A DNA stretch of 64,000 nt, taken from NCBI GenBank assembly GCA_030428885.1, contig JAUIEJ010000013.1, forward strand, positions 123,468-187,467. The letters are read 5' to 3'. How positions within the stretch are numbered: the first letter of the stretch is position 1; each line of letters opens with the position of its first letter. This DNA is from Gemmatimonadota bacterium. Its GTDB lineage: Bacteria > Gemmatimonadota > Gemmatimonadetes > Longimicrobiales > Gaopeijiaceae. This document shows, piece after piece, positions 57,544-64,000 of the stretch. The notes beneath the pieces are model-generated. The model made no database searches and had not been told where the DNA came from. It was given only the letters and a program-made list of their open reading frames with translations. The position numbers and the translations under genes are program-made.

Positions 57544-58775
57544 GGTTCGCCGCCGTCCAGATGCACCGTGACCGCCATGGACGTGCCGACCCGGAGCACC
57601 GCCGTGGGACGCCCGTCCACCGTCCCGGGGTCCAGGCGGGCGTCGGCGGGAAGCGTCGCCAGCCCGGGGCGCAGCGCCCGGACGAAGGCGTCCCGGGCGT
57701 CGGTGTCGTCCCACACGGAAGCCCACACGAGCCCGGACGGTGCGCCGTCCCCCCCGTCCACCAGGATGTACCCGTCGCCGTCCCACCCCCGGGCACGAGC
57801 CCCGGCGTTCCCCCCCACCTCCCGGAGCAGGAGGTCGACTTCGACCTGCCCCAGGTTGTCGGCCAGGAGCACGGTGCCGCCGTCGGGGGTCAGGGTGACC
57901 CCGGTGGGCGCATCGAGGCCCGGGCCCAGGAGCTTCTCGGGGGCCGTCACCTGTTCGGTGGAGAGGGGCAGACTCCCCCGGAAGGCCGCCCCTCGCTCCG
58001 CCCCGGAACGCCAGAGGGCCAGGACGAACCCCGCCCCTTCCAGGTACGGGTAGAGCAGGGATTCCTGCACCACCGCCGGCGCCGCGGCGAGGGCGGGAAA
58101 CTGGGCCTGGACCGACTCCAGAGCGGGGCGAAGCTGATCGGCCATGTCGGGAATCTCCGACAGGTCCAGTTCCTCTCCCTGCATCTCCCCGTACACGTGC
58201 TCCATCATCACCAGGGTCGCGTGGCCCTCGATGGCGGCCTGGGCCGCCTTGCGGCGGTCGTTGCCCAGTTCGGGCGCGGTGAGGGCGTCCAGGTCGGCGG
58301 TCTGGTCCTGCACGGCGTGGACGAGTTCGTGCAGCAGGAGGGGGCGGAGCTGGTCGGGGCCCTGGTCATCCAGCACGAAGAGGGCCGTGGAGTCGGGGTC
58401 GTAGAAGCCCGCCACCTGCTCGAGATAGACCGAGAGGAGCAGGTCCCGGAGCCGAAGGTCCCCGGGAGCCAGACCCAGGAGGTGGTAGCTCCGGGCGAGA
58501 TGGCGGGCCCGCTCCGGCGGCAGTTCCTCGTCGAGCTTCTCGCGCAGGTAGGTCTCCAGCTCCGCCCGGCTCCGCCGCTCCAACCGCACCGGGGCGTCCA
58601 GCTCGAGCCCGGACCGGCGGGAGAGCTGGGGCAGGAGCTCGGCGGCGAGGCGCCGGAGGTCGGGATCCGAGGCCACCACCAGGGTGTCGGCGCCGCTCTC
58701 CGTCGCCCGGATCTCGGCGTCCGCGTCGCCGCAGCCCCCCAGGGCGAGGCAGGTCAGGGCGAGAAGGAATCTCAT
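57540..58775 (-). CDS. lipoprotein with zinc-metallopeptidase motif
   Basis: 411 residues. Signal peptide with lipobox LGGC (Cys15). HExxH at residues 149-153 (LLHELVHAVQDQ) and a probable third ligand, Glu183, in IEGHATLVMMEHVY give a gluzincin-like active site. The rest is helical with a beta-rich C-terminal third (about 290-411). A peptidase of the envelope is likely; no closer family is recognised. ATG at 58775 overlaps the folK stop and its own stop overlaps aroB, an odd place between two cofactor and aromatic genes. Confidence 0.75.
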   Translation of the reverse strand: MRFLLALTCLALGGCGDADAEIRATESGADTLVVASDPDLRRLAAELLPQLSRRSGLELDAPVRLERRSRAELETYLREKLDEELPPERARHLARSYHLLGLAPGDLRLRDLLLSVYLEQVAGFYDPDSTALFVLDDQGPDQLRPLLLHELVHAVQDQTADLDALTAPELGNDRRKAAQAAIEGHATLVMMEHVYGEMQGEELDLSEIPDMADQLRPALESVQAQFPALAAAPAVVQESLLYPYLEGAGFVLALWRSGAERGAAFRGSLPLSTEQVTAPEKLLGPGLDAPTGVTLTPDGGTVLLADNLGQVEVDLLLREVGGNAGARARGWDGDGYILVDGGDGAPSGLVWASVWDDTDARDAFVRALRPGLATLPADARLDPGTVDGRPTAVLRVGTSMAVTVHLDGGEP

Positions 58776-59314
58776 GTCGGCGGTCTCCACAACTCCGAAG
58801 GGGGACCCACCACCTCCACCGGCGGAAGCGCCGTCCGGGCCCGGGTCCAGATCTCCTCAACGGTCTCGCCCGACGAGGGATCCGTCCACCCCGGCGCCAC
58901 CTCGGCCAGGGGGGCCAGGACGAACGAACGCTCCGCCCACCGTGGGTGGGGCAGCCAAAGCTCCGGACCCTCGCTTCCCACCCCCGGCGCCAGCAGCAGG
59001 TCCACGTCCAGGGTCCGGGGCGCGTTTCGGAACATTCGGGTGCGCCCGGCCGCCTCTTCCAGACGTCTCGTCACGCGCAGGAGGCCCGTGGGCCGCCCCG
59101 ACCAGCGGCCCACCACGACGGCGTTGATGAAATCGGGCTGATCGTCGTACCCTACCGGAGCGGAGGCGTAGAGGGACGACACGGCCTGGATCCGGAACCC
59201 GGCGGCCTCCAGCCCCCGAATCGCGGCCCGGAACCGTTCCCGCGGCCGGCCCAGGTTGGCGCCGAGCCCCAGGGCGATGGAGACGCCGTCGGCGGACGGA
59301 ACGGGGGTGGACAG
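58772..59314 (-). CDS. folK: HPPK, 6-hydroxymethyl-dihydropterin pyrophosphokinase, with CTG start
   Basis: Folate synthesis: transfers pyrophosphate from ATP to 6-hydroxymethyl-7,8-dihydropterin. About 180 residues from CTG. The full fold is present in one frame: IALGLGANLGRPRERF, SSLYASAPVGYDDQPDFINAV, and RNAPRTLDVDLLLAPG with PHPRWAERSFVLAPL. The first ATG or GTG in this frame is a GTG at 59182, which would delete the N-terminal ~45 residues. CTG at 59314 with GGAG eight bases upstream restores them; a frameshift from the ATG at 59331 is the alternative. Confidence 0.8.
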   Translation of the reverse strand: MSTPVPSADGVSIALGLGANLGRPRERFRAAIRGLEAAGFRIQAVSSLYASAPVGYDDQPDFINAVVVGRWSGRPTGLLRVTRRLEEAAGRTRMFRNAPRTLDVDLLLAPGVGSEGPELWLPHPRWAERSFVLAPLAEVAPGWTDPSSGETVEEIWTRARTALPPVEVVGPPSELWRPPT

Positions 59315-59326
59315 AAGGGGTTCTCC
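59312..59326 (-). promoter_or_regulatory. Shine-Dalgarno and CTG start of folK
   Basis: On the minus strand GGAG (59323-59326) is followed by eight bases and CTG (59312-59314), in frame with the HPPK fold. The spacing is ideal and supports CTG as the initiation codon. Confidence 0.5.
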
Positions 59327-59407
59327 GGCATGGAGCGTCGCGGAAACCCTCGGACGCTCGCAACGTACGTGTAACGCGGACCGCGCTGAGGGTGGGGCGC
59401 GGAGACG

Positions 59408-59426
59408 CCCGGATCAAGGATCCGGG
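59408..59426. promoter_or_regulatory. inverted repeat in the folK / outer-membrane protein divergent gap
   Basis: CCCGGATC-AAG-GATCCGGG, perfect 8-base arms and 3-base loop. Located between two divergent genes, so it may be an operator; it could also form a hairpin in the leader of the plus-strand gene. No sharp promoter is seen in 59315-59514. Confidence 0.4.
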
Positions 59427-59481
59427 AGCAGATCCGTCCGCGATCGCCCCGGCGAAGCGGCCCATGACCAGCACCCAGAGA

Positions 59482-59497
59482 CCGGCCTGCGGGCCGG
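59482..59497 (+). promoter_or_regulatory. leader hairpin before the outer-membrane protein gene
   Basis: CCGGCC-TGCG-GGCCGG, perfect 6-base arms and 4-base loop, ending seven bases before the GGAGGA ribosome site at 59505-59510. It may stabilise the mRNA or tune translation. Confidence 0.35.
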
Positions 59498-59514
59498 CCC
59501 AACCGGAGGAACCC

Positions 59515-60255
59515 GTGCACCGACTCTCGACCCGAATCCTGCTGGCCGCTCTCGTGGGCTGCGCCTTCGTACCGGCTCCGACCCGGGCCCAGCTCCCCGA
59601 CGGGTGGACGTTTTCCATCGAGGCGCACGGGGGCGGGCTGATCCCGTTGCGGCAGCTCGGCAAGAACGCCGGGACGATTCCCCAGGTGCCGGTGCTCCAG
59701 GTCGTGGCCGACCGCCAGAACTCGGGGGTGGTGGGCGGCGGCATCGCCCTGACCTCCGCCTCGGGGGAGACCACCATCCGAGCCCGCTTCACCACGACCC
59801 TGGACGGCGTCGTCTCCGGGCGCCTGGGCGTGTGCGGCGACCCCGACAACCCGCTGTTCGAAGGGGCCCTCTGCCAACCCGTGGAGACGGCCTCGGACGT
59901 CCGCTCCTTCGCCGTGGACATGGGATTCCTCCAGGGCTCTGCCGGAGACCGCATCCGGGCCTCCCTCCACATCGGCGCCGGACTGCGGAAGTACAGCTTC
60001 GGCACCATCGACTGCAACGATCCCACCGACTGGCAGGTGATCTGCGAGTTCACCTCCGAGATCTGGCAGGACCAGGGCGGCATCAGCCCGTTCCTCATGG
60101 GGGGGATCCGCCTCAACGGCAACCTGGGTCCCGCCGTCCTCTGGGTGGAGGGGATGGACTACGTGGGCCGCTACACCGGCGGATCCGACCGGGCGGACGG
60201 CAACGTCCAGAACGACATCGCGGTCATCGCCGGACTCTCCGTCCGGGTGTTCTGA
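59515..60255 (+). CDS. hypothetical secreted protein, probable outer-membrane beta-barrel
   Basis: 246 residues. Signal peptide 1-23 (ILLAALVGCAFVPAPTRAQ), then strands rich in Gly and aromatic residues (WTFSIEAHGGGLIPLR, ASLHIGAGLRKYSFG, GISPFLMGGIRLNG), ending VIAGLSVRVF with terminal Phe, the usual outer-membrane barrel signal. GTG at 59515 is chosen because GGAGGA lies four bases before it; an ATG at 59464 would add 17 residues before the signal peptide. Seven bases before the GWxTD gene, so co-transcribed. Confidence 0.65.
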   Translation: MHRLSTRILLAALVGCAFVPAPTRAQLPDGWTFSIEAHGGGLIPLRQLGKNAGTIPQVPVLQVVADRQNSGVVGGGIALTSASGETTIRARFTTTLDGVVSGRLGVCGDPDNPLFEGALCQPVETASDVRSFAVDMGFLQGSAGDRIRASLHIGAGLRKYSFGTIDCNDPTDWQVICEFTSEIWQDQGGISPFLMGGIRLNGNLGPAVLWVEGMDYVGRYTGGSDRADGNVQNDIAVIAGLSVRVF

Positions 60256-60262
60256 CCCCATC

Positions 60263-62299
60263 ATGGTCCCTCCTCCCGTCTCCATGCGCCGACACGGCCG
60301 TGGGCCGGCCCGGTGGCTGCCCCTGGCCCTGGGGCTCTGGGTCCCCGGGGTCCTTCCGGCCCAGGTCGAGGGCGCGCCGGCGTCGGCCCCAGCCGGTCGT
60401 CAGGACGCCTCGCCCACCGACGCCTACGCCCAGGGCATGGCCCTGGTGGGCGAGGGACGGTGGCGCGACGCCCTGGAGTTCTGGGAGCGGGCTCGGGACT
60501 CCCTGTCGGCGGCGGGGGTCCAGGATCCCCGGATCGGGCTCGGCTTCGTGGAGATCGCCACGGCCAACGACGCCTCCGACCTCTACGACACCGCCACCGA
60601 GATGGTCTTGTGGGGCCTGTCGGGTTCCCCGGTGGACGCGGCGTCCAATGCCGTCCGGGCGGAACTGGAACGGATCCGGGTCATCCTGCCCGAAGACCAG
60701 CGGCGGGAGTGGGAGTCCCTGGACGACGCCTCCGACGAAGAGGTGGTGCGTCGCATCAAGCGGTTCTGGGTGGAGAAGGACCCGACCCCCACCACCCCGG
60801 AGAACGAGCGACTCATCGAGCACTGGTCCCGGATCCGGGAGGCCCGGGGACGGTTCGTCCAGAACACCCGCTCCATCATCGGCACCGACGACCGGGGCCT
60901 CGTCTATCTGCGGTTCGGAGAGCCCGACCGCTCCGACCACGGGTTCCTGGGGGCCAGCGAACAGGAGATGCGACTCCGCCTCCCGGGGGCGCGCCACTCG
61001 GCCGATCGGGCCAACCTCCGGCGCTACGACGTGAGCCCCCAGTACGAGGTGTGGGTCTACGACAGCCTCAACGATCAGGGGTTCACCTACTTCCTCTTCG
61101 GCAACGTCGACGGGACCGGCCCCTTCGAACTGGTGGACGGGGTGCACCAACTGATTCCCCCGGCGGCGCGGTCGGCCGCCTCGGCCCGGGCGACCTCGGG
61201 GGGCGTGCCCGCCGAGCACTACCTCCAGCTCTTCTACTACCAGGACCTGTCCGTGCTGGGTGGGCACTTCGGCCGCCGCTTCGGCGAACTCGAGCGGCTC
61301 TGGAACTCCTACACCGAGCGGCGACGCAGCTACGTGAGCGCCACCGGGGCCGCACCCCAGGAATCGGAGCTGGAGGCCCTGGAGTTCCGGTTCCGGGACG
61401 AGGACACGTACAACCCGCCCAATCCTCCCCAGGTCCCGGTCCTCTCCGAGTTCGAAGGCCGGGCCCGGGACGAAATCGTGGCCCAGATGGTCCGGACCCT
61501 CTCCGACGACGGGGTTCCCCTCCTGGTGCTGCTGTCGGCCTCGGCGCCCCGGCTCACCGCCGATTTCCGGTCCGCGTACCGTCAGGAACTCGCCCTCCCC
61601 GGGTGGACCATGCGCCATTCCCTCATCATCCGGGATCAGGATCTGGACGAAGTGGGCCGCCTGGTCCGGCCCGTGGATCCCCGCCAGGCCGACGTGGCAT
61701 CGTTCGTGATTCGCCACGTCCCCCAGCCCCTCCACCTCACGGTGACGGCCCAGACCTTCCAGGAGGCCCCCGAGGCCGACCCCGACGACCCCGAGGCCGC
61801 CAACGCCCCACCCTCCGACACCCTGGTGGCCTCCCGGCGCCTTCCGGGGCAGGTCCACCTGGTTCCCGGAGCGCCCCTGGACCCGGACACGACCCGGTTC
61901 GAGATGAGCGATCTCCTCACCGGCACGCCCCTCCCGCCCGGGATCGATCCGGAGGGCCTGGTCTACGACGTTCTTCCGGCGCGCAGCCTGTGGCGGCGCG
62001 ACCCCCTCCGGATCTACCTCGAGCTCTACCACATCGGGCGGGCCGCCGACGGCTCCTCCGACGTGAGGGCGCGGTTCCGGGTGGTCCCCATCGACGACGA
62101 CGGCGCGGTGGATCCGGAGCGGGAGGCCCTGGAACTGGATCAGGTGCGCCTCACACCCCGGGGGTCCACCTACCGGGAGTTCTTCGACATCGCGCTCCGG
62201 GATCAGGCCGTGGGCCGCTACCGACTCGAGGTGGAGGTCACCGACGGACTGCGGGGCGAGACCCTGCGGCGCGTCGCCGAGATCCGCCTGGTCGACTGA
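60263..62299 (+). CDS. GWxTD domain-containing protein
   Basis: 678 residues. Signal peptide to about residue 35, then a TPR-like helical part (50-150). The GWxTD domain (about 165-235) has WVEKDPTPTTPENE and GTDDRGLVYLRFGEPD; the Trp of the name motif is not present (IIGTDDRG). A beta-rich C-terminal half (about 330-678) follows, with FELVDG and LRIYLELYHIG. The family is frequent in Gemmatimonadota, Acidobacteriota and Ignavibacteria; its function is unknown. Paired with the outer-membrane protein at 59515. Confidence 0.8.
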   Translation: MVPPPVSMRRHGRGPARWLPLALGLWVPGVLPAQVEGAPASAPAGRQDASPTDAYAQGMALVGEGRWRDALEFWERARDSLSAAGVQDPRIGLGFVEIATANDASDLYDTATEMVLWGLSGSPVDAASNAVRAELERIRVILPEDQRREWESLDDASDEEVVRRIKRFWVEKDPTPTTPENERLIEHWSRIREARGRFVQNTRSIIGTDDRGLVYLRFGEPDRSDHGFLGASEQEMRLRLPGARHSADRANLRRYDVSPQYEVWVYDSLNDQGFTYFLFGNVDGTGPFELVDGVHQLIPPAARSAASARATSGGVPAEHYLQLFYYQDLSVLGGHFGRRFGELERLWNSYTERRRSYVSATGAAPQESELEALEFRFRDEDTYNPPNPPQVPVLSEFEGRARDEIVAQMVRTLSDDGVPLLVLLSASAPRLTADFRSAYRQELALPGWTMRHSLIIRDQDLDEVGRLVRPVDPRQADVASFVIRHVPQPLHLTVTAQTFQEAPEADPDDPEAANAPPSDTLVASRRLPGQVHLVPGAPLDPDTTRFEMSDLLTGTPLPPGIDPEGLVYDVLPARSLWRRDPLRIYLELYHIGRAADGSSDVRARFRVVPIDDDGAVDPEREALELDQVRLTPRGSTYREFFDIALRDQAVGRYRLEVEVTDGLRGETLRRVAEIRLVD

Positions 62300-62317
62300 C
62301 ACGAGCCCCACGAACGA

Positions 62318-62349
62318 CGGGCCCGCCGACCCTCCGGTCGACGGGCCCG
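62318..62349. terminator. bidirectional terminator after the GWxTD gene
   Basis: 14-base arms (CGGGCCCGCCGACC with one mismatch) around a 4-base loop between convergent genes. On the minus strand the stem is followed by TCGTTCGTG. Confidence 0.75.
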
Positions 62350-62378
62350 GGTCCGTCTCGCTCATGGGGATTCGTCGG

Positions 62379-62873
62379 TCAGCGCCGGATTCCCGTGGCC
62401 ACCTCGAGACGCATGTCGTTGAACACCCGGCGGAATCGGTCCCGCACCGCCGCGGGCATGGGGCCCGGGTGCCAATCCCGGGCCGTCTCGGTCCGGACCT
62501 GGTTCCGGACCTCGAAGGTGGCCCGATACACGCCCTCCGACATGTCCATCTCCCGTTCCAGGAAGCGGGCGTCGAGGATCACCTGGTTGCGGGCCTCGAT
62601 CACGCCCTGAGCCGCCTCGGCGGGTTCGGGGGAGCGGACCATCCACCGGGACTCGACCCGGATGTTCTGGGGGCTCTCGGTTCGCCGCTCCACCGGAATG
62701 GCGTGCTTGCCCCAGATCTGCTCCCGGGCGGCCTCCAAGGGGCCCGCCAGGACCCGGCCCAGGTTCTCCCGGTAGAGGTTGTTGCCCTCCGAACCGCCGC
62801 CCGAGGCGCAGGCGCCCAGGCCGGTGAGGAGAAGACCCGCGGTGAGGGCCGTGGACAGGATCGTCTTCTTCAC
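62379..62873 (-). CDS. small lipoprotein of unknown function
   Basis: 164 residues. MKKTILSTALTAGLLLTG signal peptide and lipobox LGAC (Cys22), then Gly/Ser linker and a mixed alpha/beta domain with VRSPEPAEAAQGVIEARNQ and a C-terminal helix. No family is recognised. GTG start at 62873 with GGAGGA upstream. It lies downstream of the SusD gene, separated by a hairpin, so it may be a separate unit. Confidence 0.65.
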   Translation of the reverse strand: MKKTILSTALTAGLLLTGLGACASGGGSEGNNLYRENLGRVLAGPLEAAREQIWGKHAIPVERRTESPQNIRVESRWMVRSPEPAEAAQGVIEARNQVILDARFLEREMDMSEGVYRATFEVRNQVRTETARDWHPGPMPAAVRDRFRRVFNDMRLEVATGIRR

Positions 62874-62900
62874 GTCGTCCTCCAGGGTCGATGAATGGCA

Positions 62901-62937
62901 GAGCGGGCCGCCGCGCGTGCTGCGCGACGACCCGCTC
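62901..62937 (-). terminator. hairpin after the SusD gene
   Basis: Arms GAGCGGG and CCCGCTC around an inner GCGCG-rich stem, 30 bases past the SusD stop. Candidate terminator on the minus strand; no T-run. Confidence 0.45.
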
Positions 62938-62966
62938 CGAACTTCTACGGCGACGTCACCCGTGGA

Positions 62967-64000
62967 TCAGTGGGCGACGACTCCGCGCCGACCACCCTCG
63001 GCATCGATGAGGGCCTCGCGGTACTTCTCGAGGGCGAACCGCTTCTGGGCGATGCCCTCCGCCGACAGGTCGGAGATCACGCTCGGGGCCGAGCTGTTTC
63101 CGCCCGGGCCGCCGAAGGTGTAGATGTCCTCCAGCAGGAGCAGCAGCTCCGAACCGGGGATCGGCAACTGGGTCGGCGTATCCGGCACCAGGTCACCCCA
63201 GCCACGGTCGTCGTAGTACTCGGTGAACGGACCGTAGTGGAAGAGCTCGATGCGCTTCTCGTACTTCAGCGCTTCCCACAGGTCGCCGCACGAACCGTCG
63301 GCGTTGCGCGGCACGCACCGGTTGCCCGGCGCCGTGCCCGTGGGGCTCGTGAACGCCGGCAGTCCCGCCGCCGTGCGATACGTGTTCACGATGTCCATGG
63401 CTCCGGACGGGTTGCCCGTCCGGTACATGGCCTCGGCCATGAGGAAGTCCCGCTCCTTCGGATCCCACTCGGGCAGACGCCCGACGAAGCCCGAGGAGTA
63501 GTAGTTCCACCGAACGTCCAGGTAGTTCGAGTAGTGGTAGTACCCACGGTTGGCCGGGAACGGCGACGAGCCGATGTAGGCGACGTAGCTGCCGTCCGCG
63601 TCCGGCGCACCGCCGGTCACCCGGCTGTCGTCCGTGTCCACGTCGAAGGGACGCCGATCGTCGGGCGCCGTGGCCAGCCAGGTCTGAAACGCACCCGACT
63701 GGTCCGAGGGGCCGTAGGTACGCACGTCGAGACGCGCCCACCCGGCGATGGCCGCCGTGTGCAGCTTGTCCCGCATCCAGGCCCACTGGGAGCCGTCGTC
63801 GTACACCGCGTAGTCCTCATCCGCACCGAGACCCGCCTGCAGGTCGGACATGATGTCCTGCCAGTTCAGGGCGTCCCGATCGGCCGCCGAACGCGCCACC
63901 TGCGTCTTCAGACGCGCGCGCCACGACGAGATCAGACGAGCGAACTTGTCCGACGACATGGTGCCGTCGAAGCCCACCCACTCGCTGGGCAGCGTGAAGC
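62967..64000 (-). CDS. SusD/RagB family nutrient-binding outer-membrane lipoprotein (3' part)
   Basis: At least 344 residues; the gene continues past the right edge of the window, so its start and signal peptide are missing. The C-terminal SusD region is recognised by KYEKRIELFHYGPFTEYYDDRGWGD split over about 225-250 of the visible part, and by PTQLPIPGSELLL near the end. SusD proteins cap SusC/TonB-dependent channels and bind glycans or peptides; a susC gene would be expected to the right. Here, an Asp/Gly-rich surface is visible. Confidence 0.85.
   Translation of the reverse strand, partial: FTLPSEWVGFDGTMSSDKFARLISSWRARLKTQVARSAADRDALNWQDIMSDLQAGLGADEDYAVYDDGSQWAWMRDKLHTAAIAGWARLDVRTYGPSDQSGAFQTWLATAPDDRRPFDVDTDDSRVTGGAPDADGSYVAYIGSSPFPANRGYYHYSNYLDVRWNYYSSGFVGRLPEWDPKERDFLMAEAMYRTGNPSGAMDIVNTYRTAAGLPAFTSPTGTAPGNRCVPRNADGSCGDLWEALKYEKRIELFHYGPFTEYYDDRGWGDLVPDTPTQLPIPGSELLLLLEDIYTFGGPGGNSSAPSVISDLSAEGIAQKRFALEKYREALIDAEGGRRGVVAH

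Noticed and set aside
62874..64000. Mobile element or attachment site at the right end
   Set aside because: The SusD gene is simply cut by the window edge; no repeats, integrase or transposase are visible.

Overview
GC-rich (roughly 70% or more, with strong G/C preference at third codon positions) chromosomal DNA of a Gram-negative bacterium. LolA, Lnt, TatA, a SusD/RagB lipoprotein and several predicted outer-membrane proteins indicate a double membrane. A GWxTD-type protein, a SusD protein, two acidic TPR proteins and the order of the housekeeping genes fit Gemmatimonadota best. That placement is inferred from gene content; no rRNA lies in the window. I found 58 protein genes, no tRNA or rRNA, no CRISPR array, no insertion sequence and no prophage.

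Region 1 (35-40249) is an unbroken run of 38 minus-strand genes, read from right to left: a TPR protein, aroQ, efp, accB, accC, comB, ftsK, lolA, rimO, an outer-membrane protein, a Gfo/Idh oxidoreductase, an Lnb-domain protein, lnt, rpmE, prfA, prmC, a YlbF-like protein, inositol-phosphate synthase, tmk, an S41 protease, a TauE permease, asparaginase, a CMD-fold protein, obgE, dprA, hemW, hrcA, dnaJ, prmA, a HIT hydrolase, yqeY, mutS2, dnaG, a zinc-ribbon coiled-coil protein, recJ, rsmD, coaD and pta. Most are translationally coupled: the next gene starts inside the stop codon of the previous one (ATGA or GTGA). Internal promoters are visible before rpmE, hrcA and yqeY. The largest non-coding gap is 9712-10140.

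Region 2 (40250-42413) has divergent promoters, a plus-strand PpiD/SurA-like periplasmic folding factor, and a strong terminator shared with the convergent Tat operon.

Region 3 (42441-47326) is a minus-strand operon: ftcD (apparently leaderless), a large acidic TPR protein, a polyprenyl diphosphate synthase, a small DUF4321-like membrane protein and tatA.

Region 4 (47418-59314) holds minus-strand units: a fibronectin-III lipoprotein; etfB-etfA; an NYN-LOTUS-LOTUS-HhH RNA-binding protein followed by a 3-methyladenine glycosylase and an NhaC antiporter; an acyl-CoA ligase with its own promoter; and folK, a zinc-metallopeptidase lipoprotein and aroB. folK has no standard start codon in frame.

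Region 5 (59515-64000) has a plus-strand pair (predicted outer-membrane protein and GWxTD protein), then a minus-strand lipoprotein and the 3' part of a SusD/RagB gene that runs off the right edge.

The most unusual items are the NYN-LOTUS-LOTUS-HhH-RGG protein, the coupled pair of two unrelated lipoprotein acyltransferase families (Lnb-domain and Lnt), the putative CTG start of folK, and an operator-like palindrome just downstream of the hrcA promoter that is not a CIRCE element.
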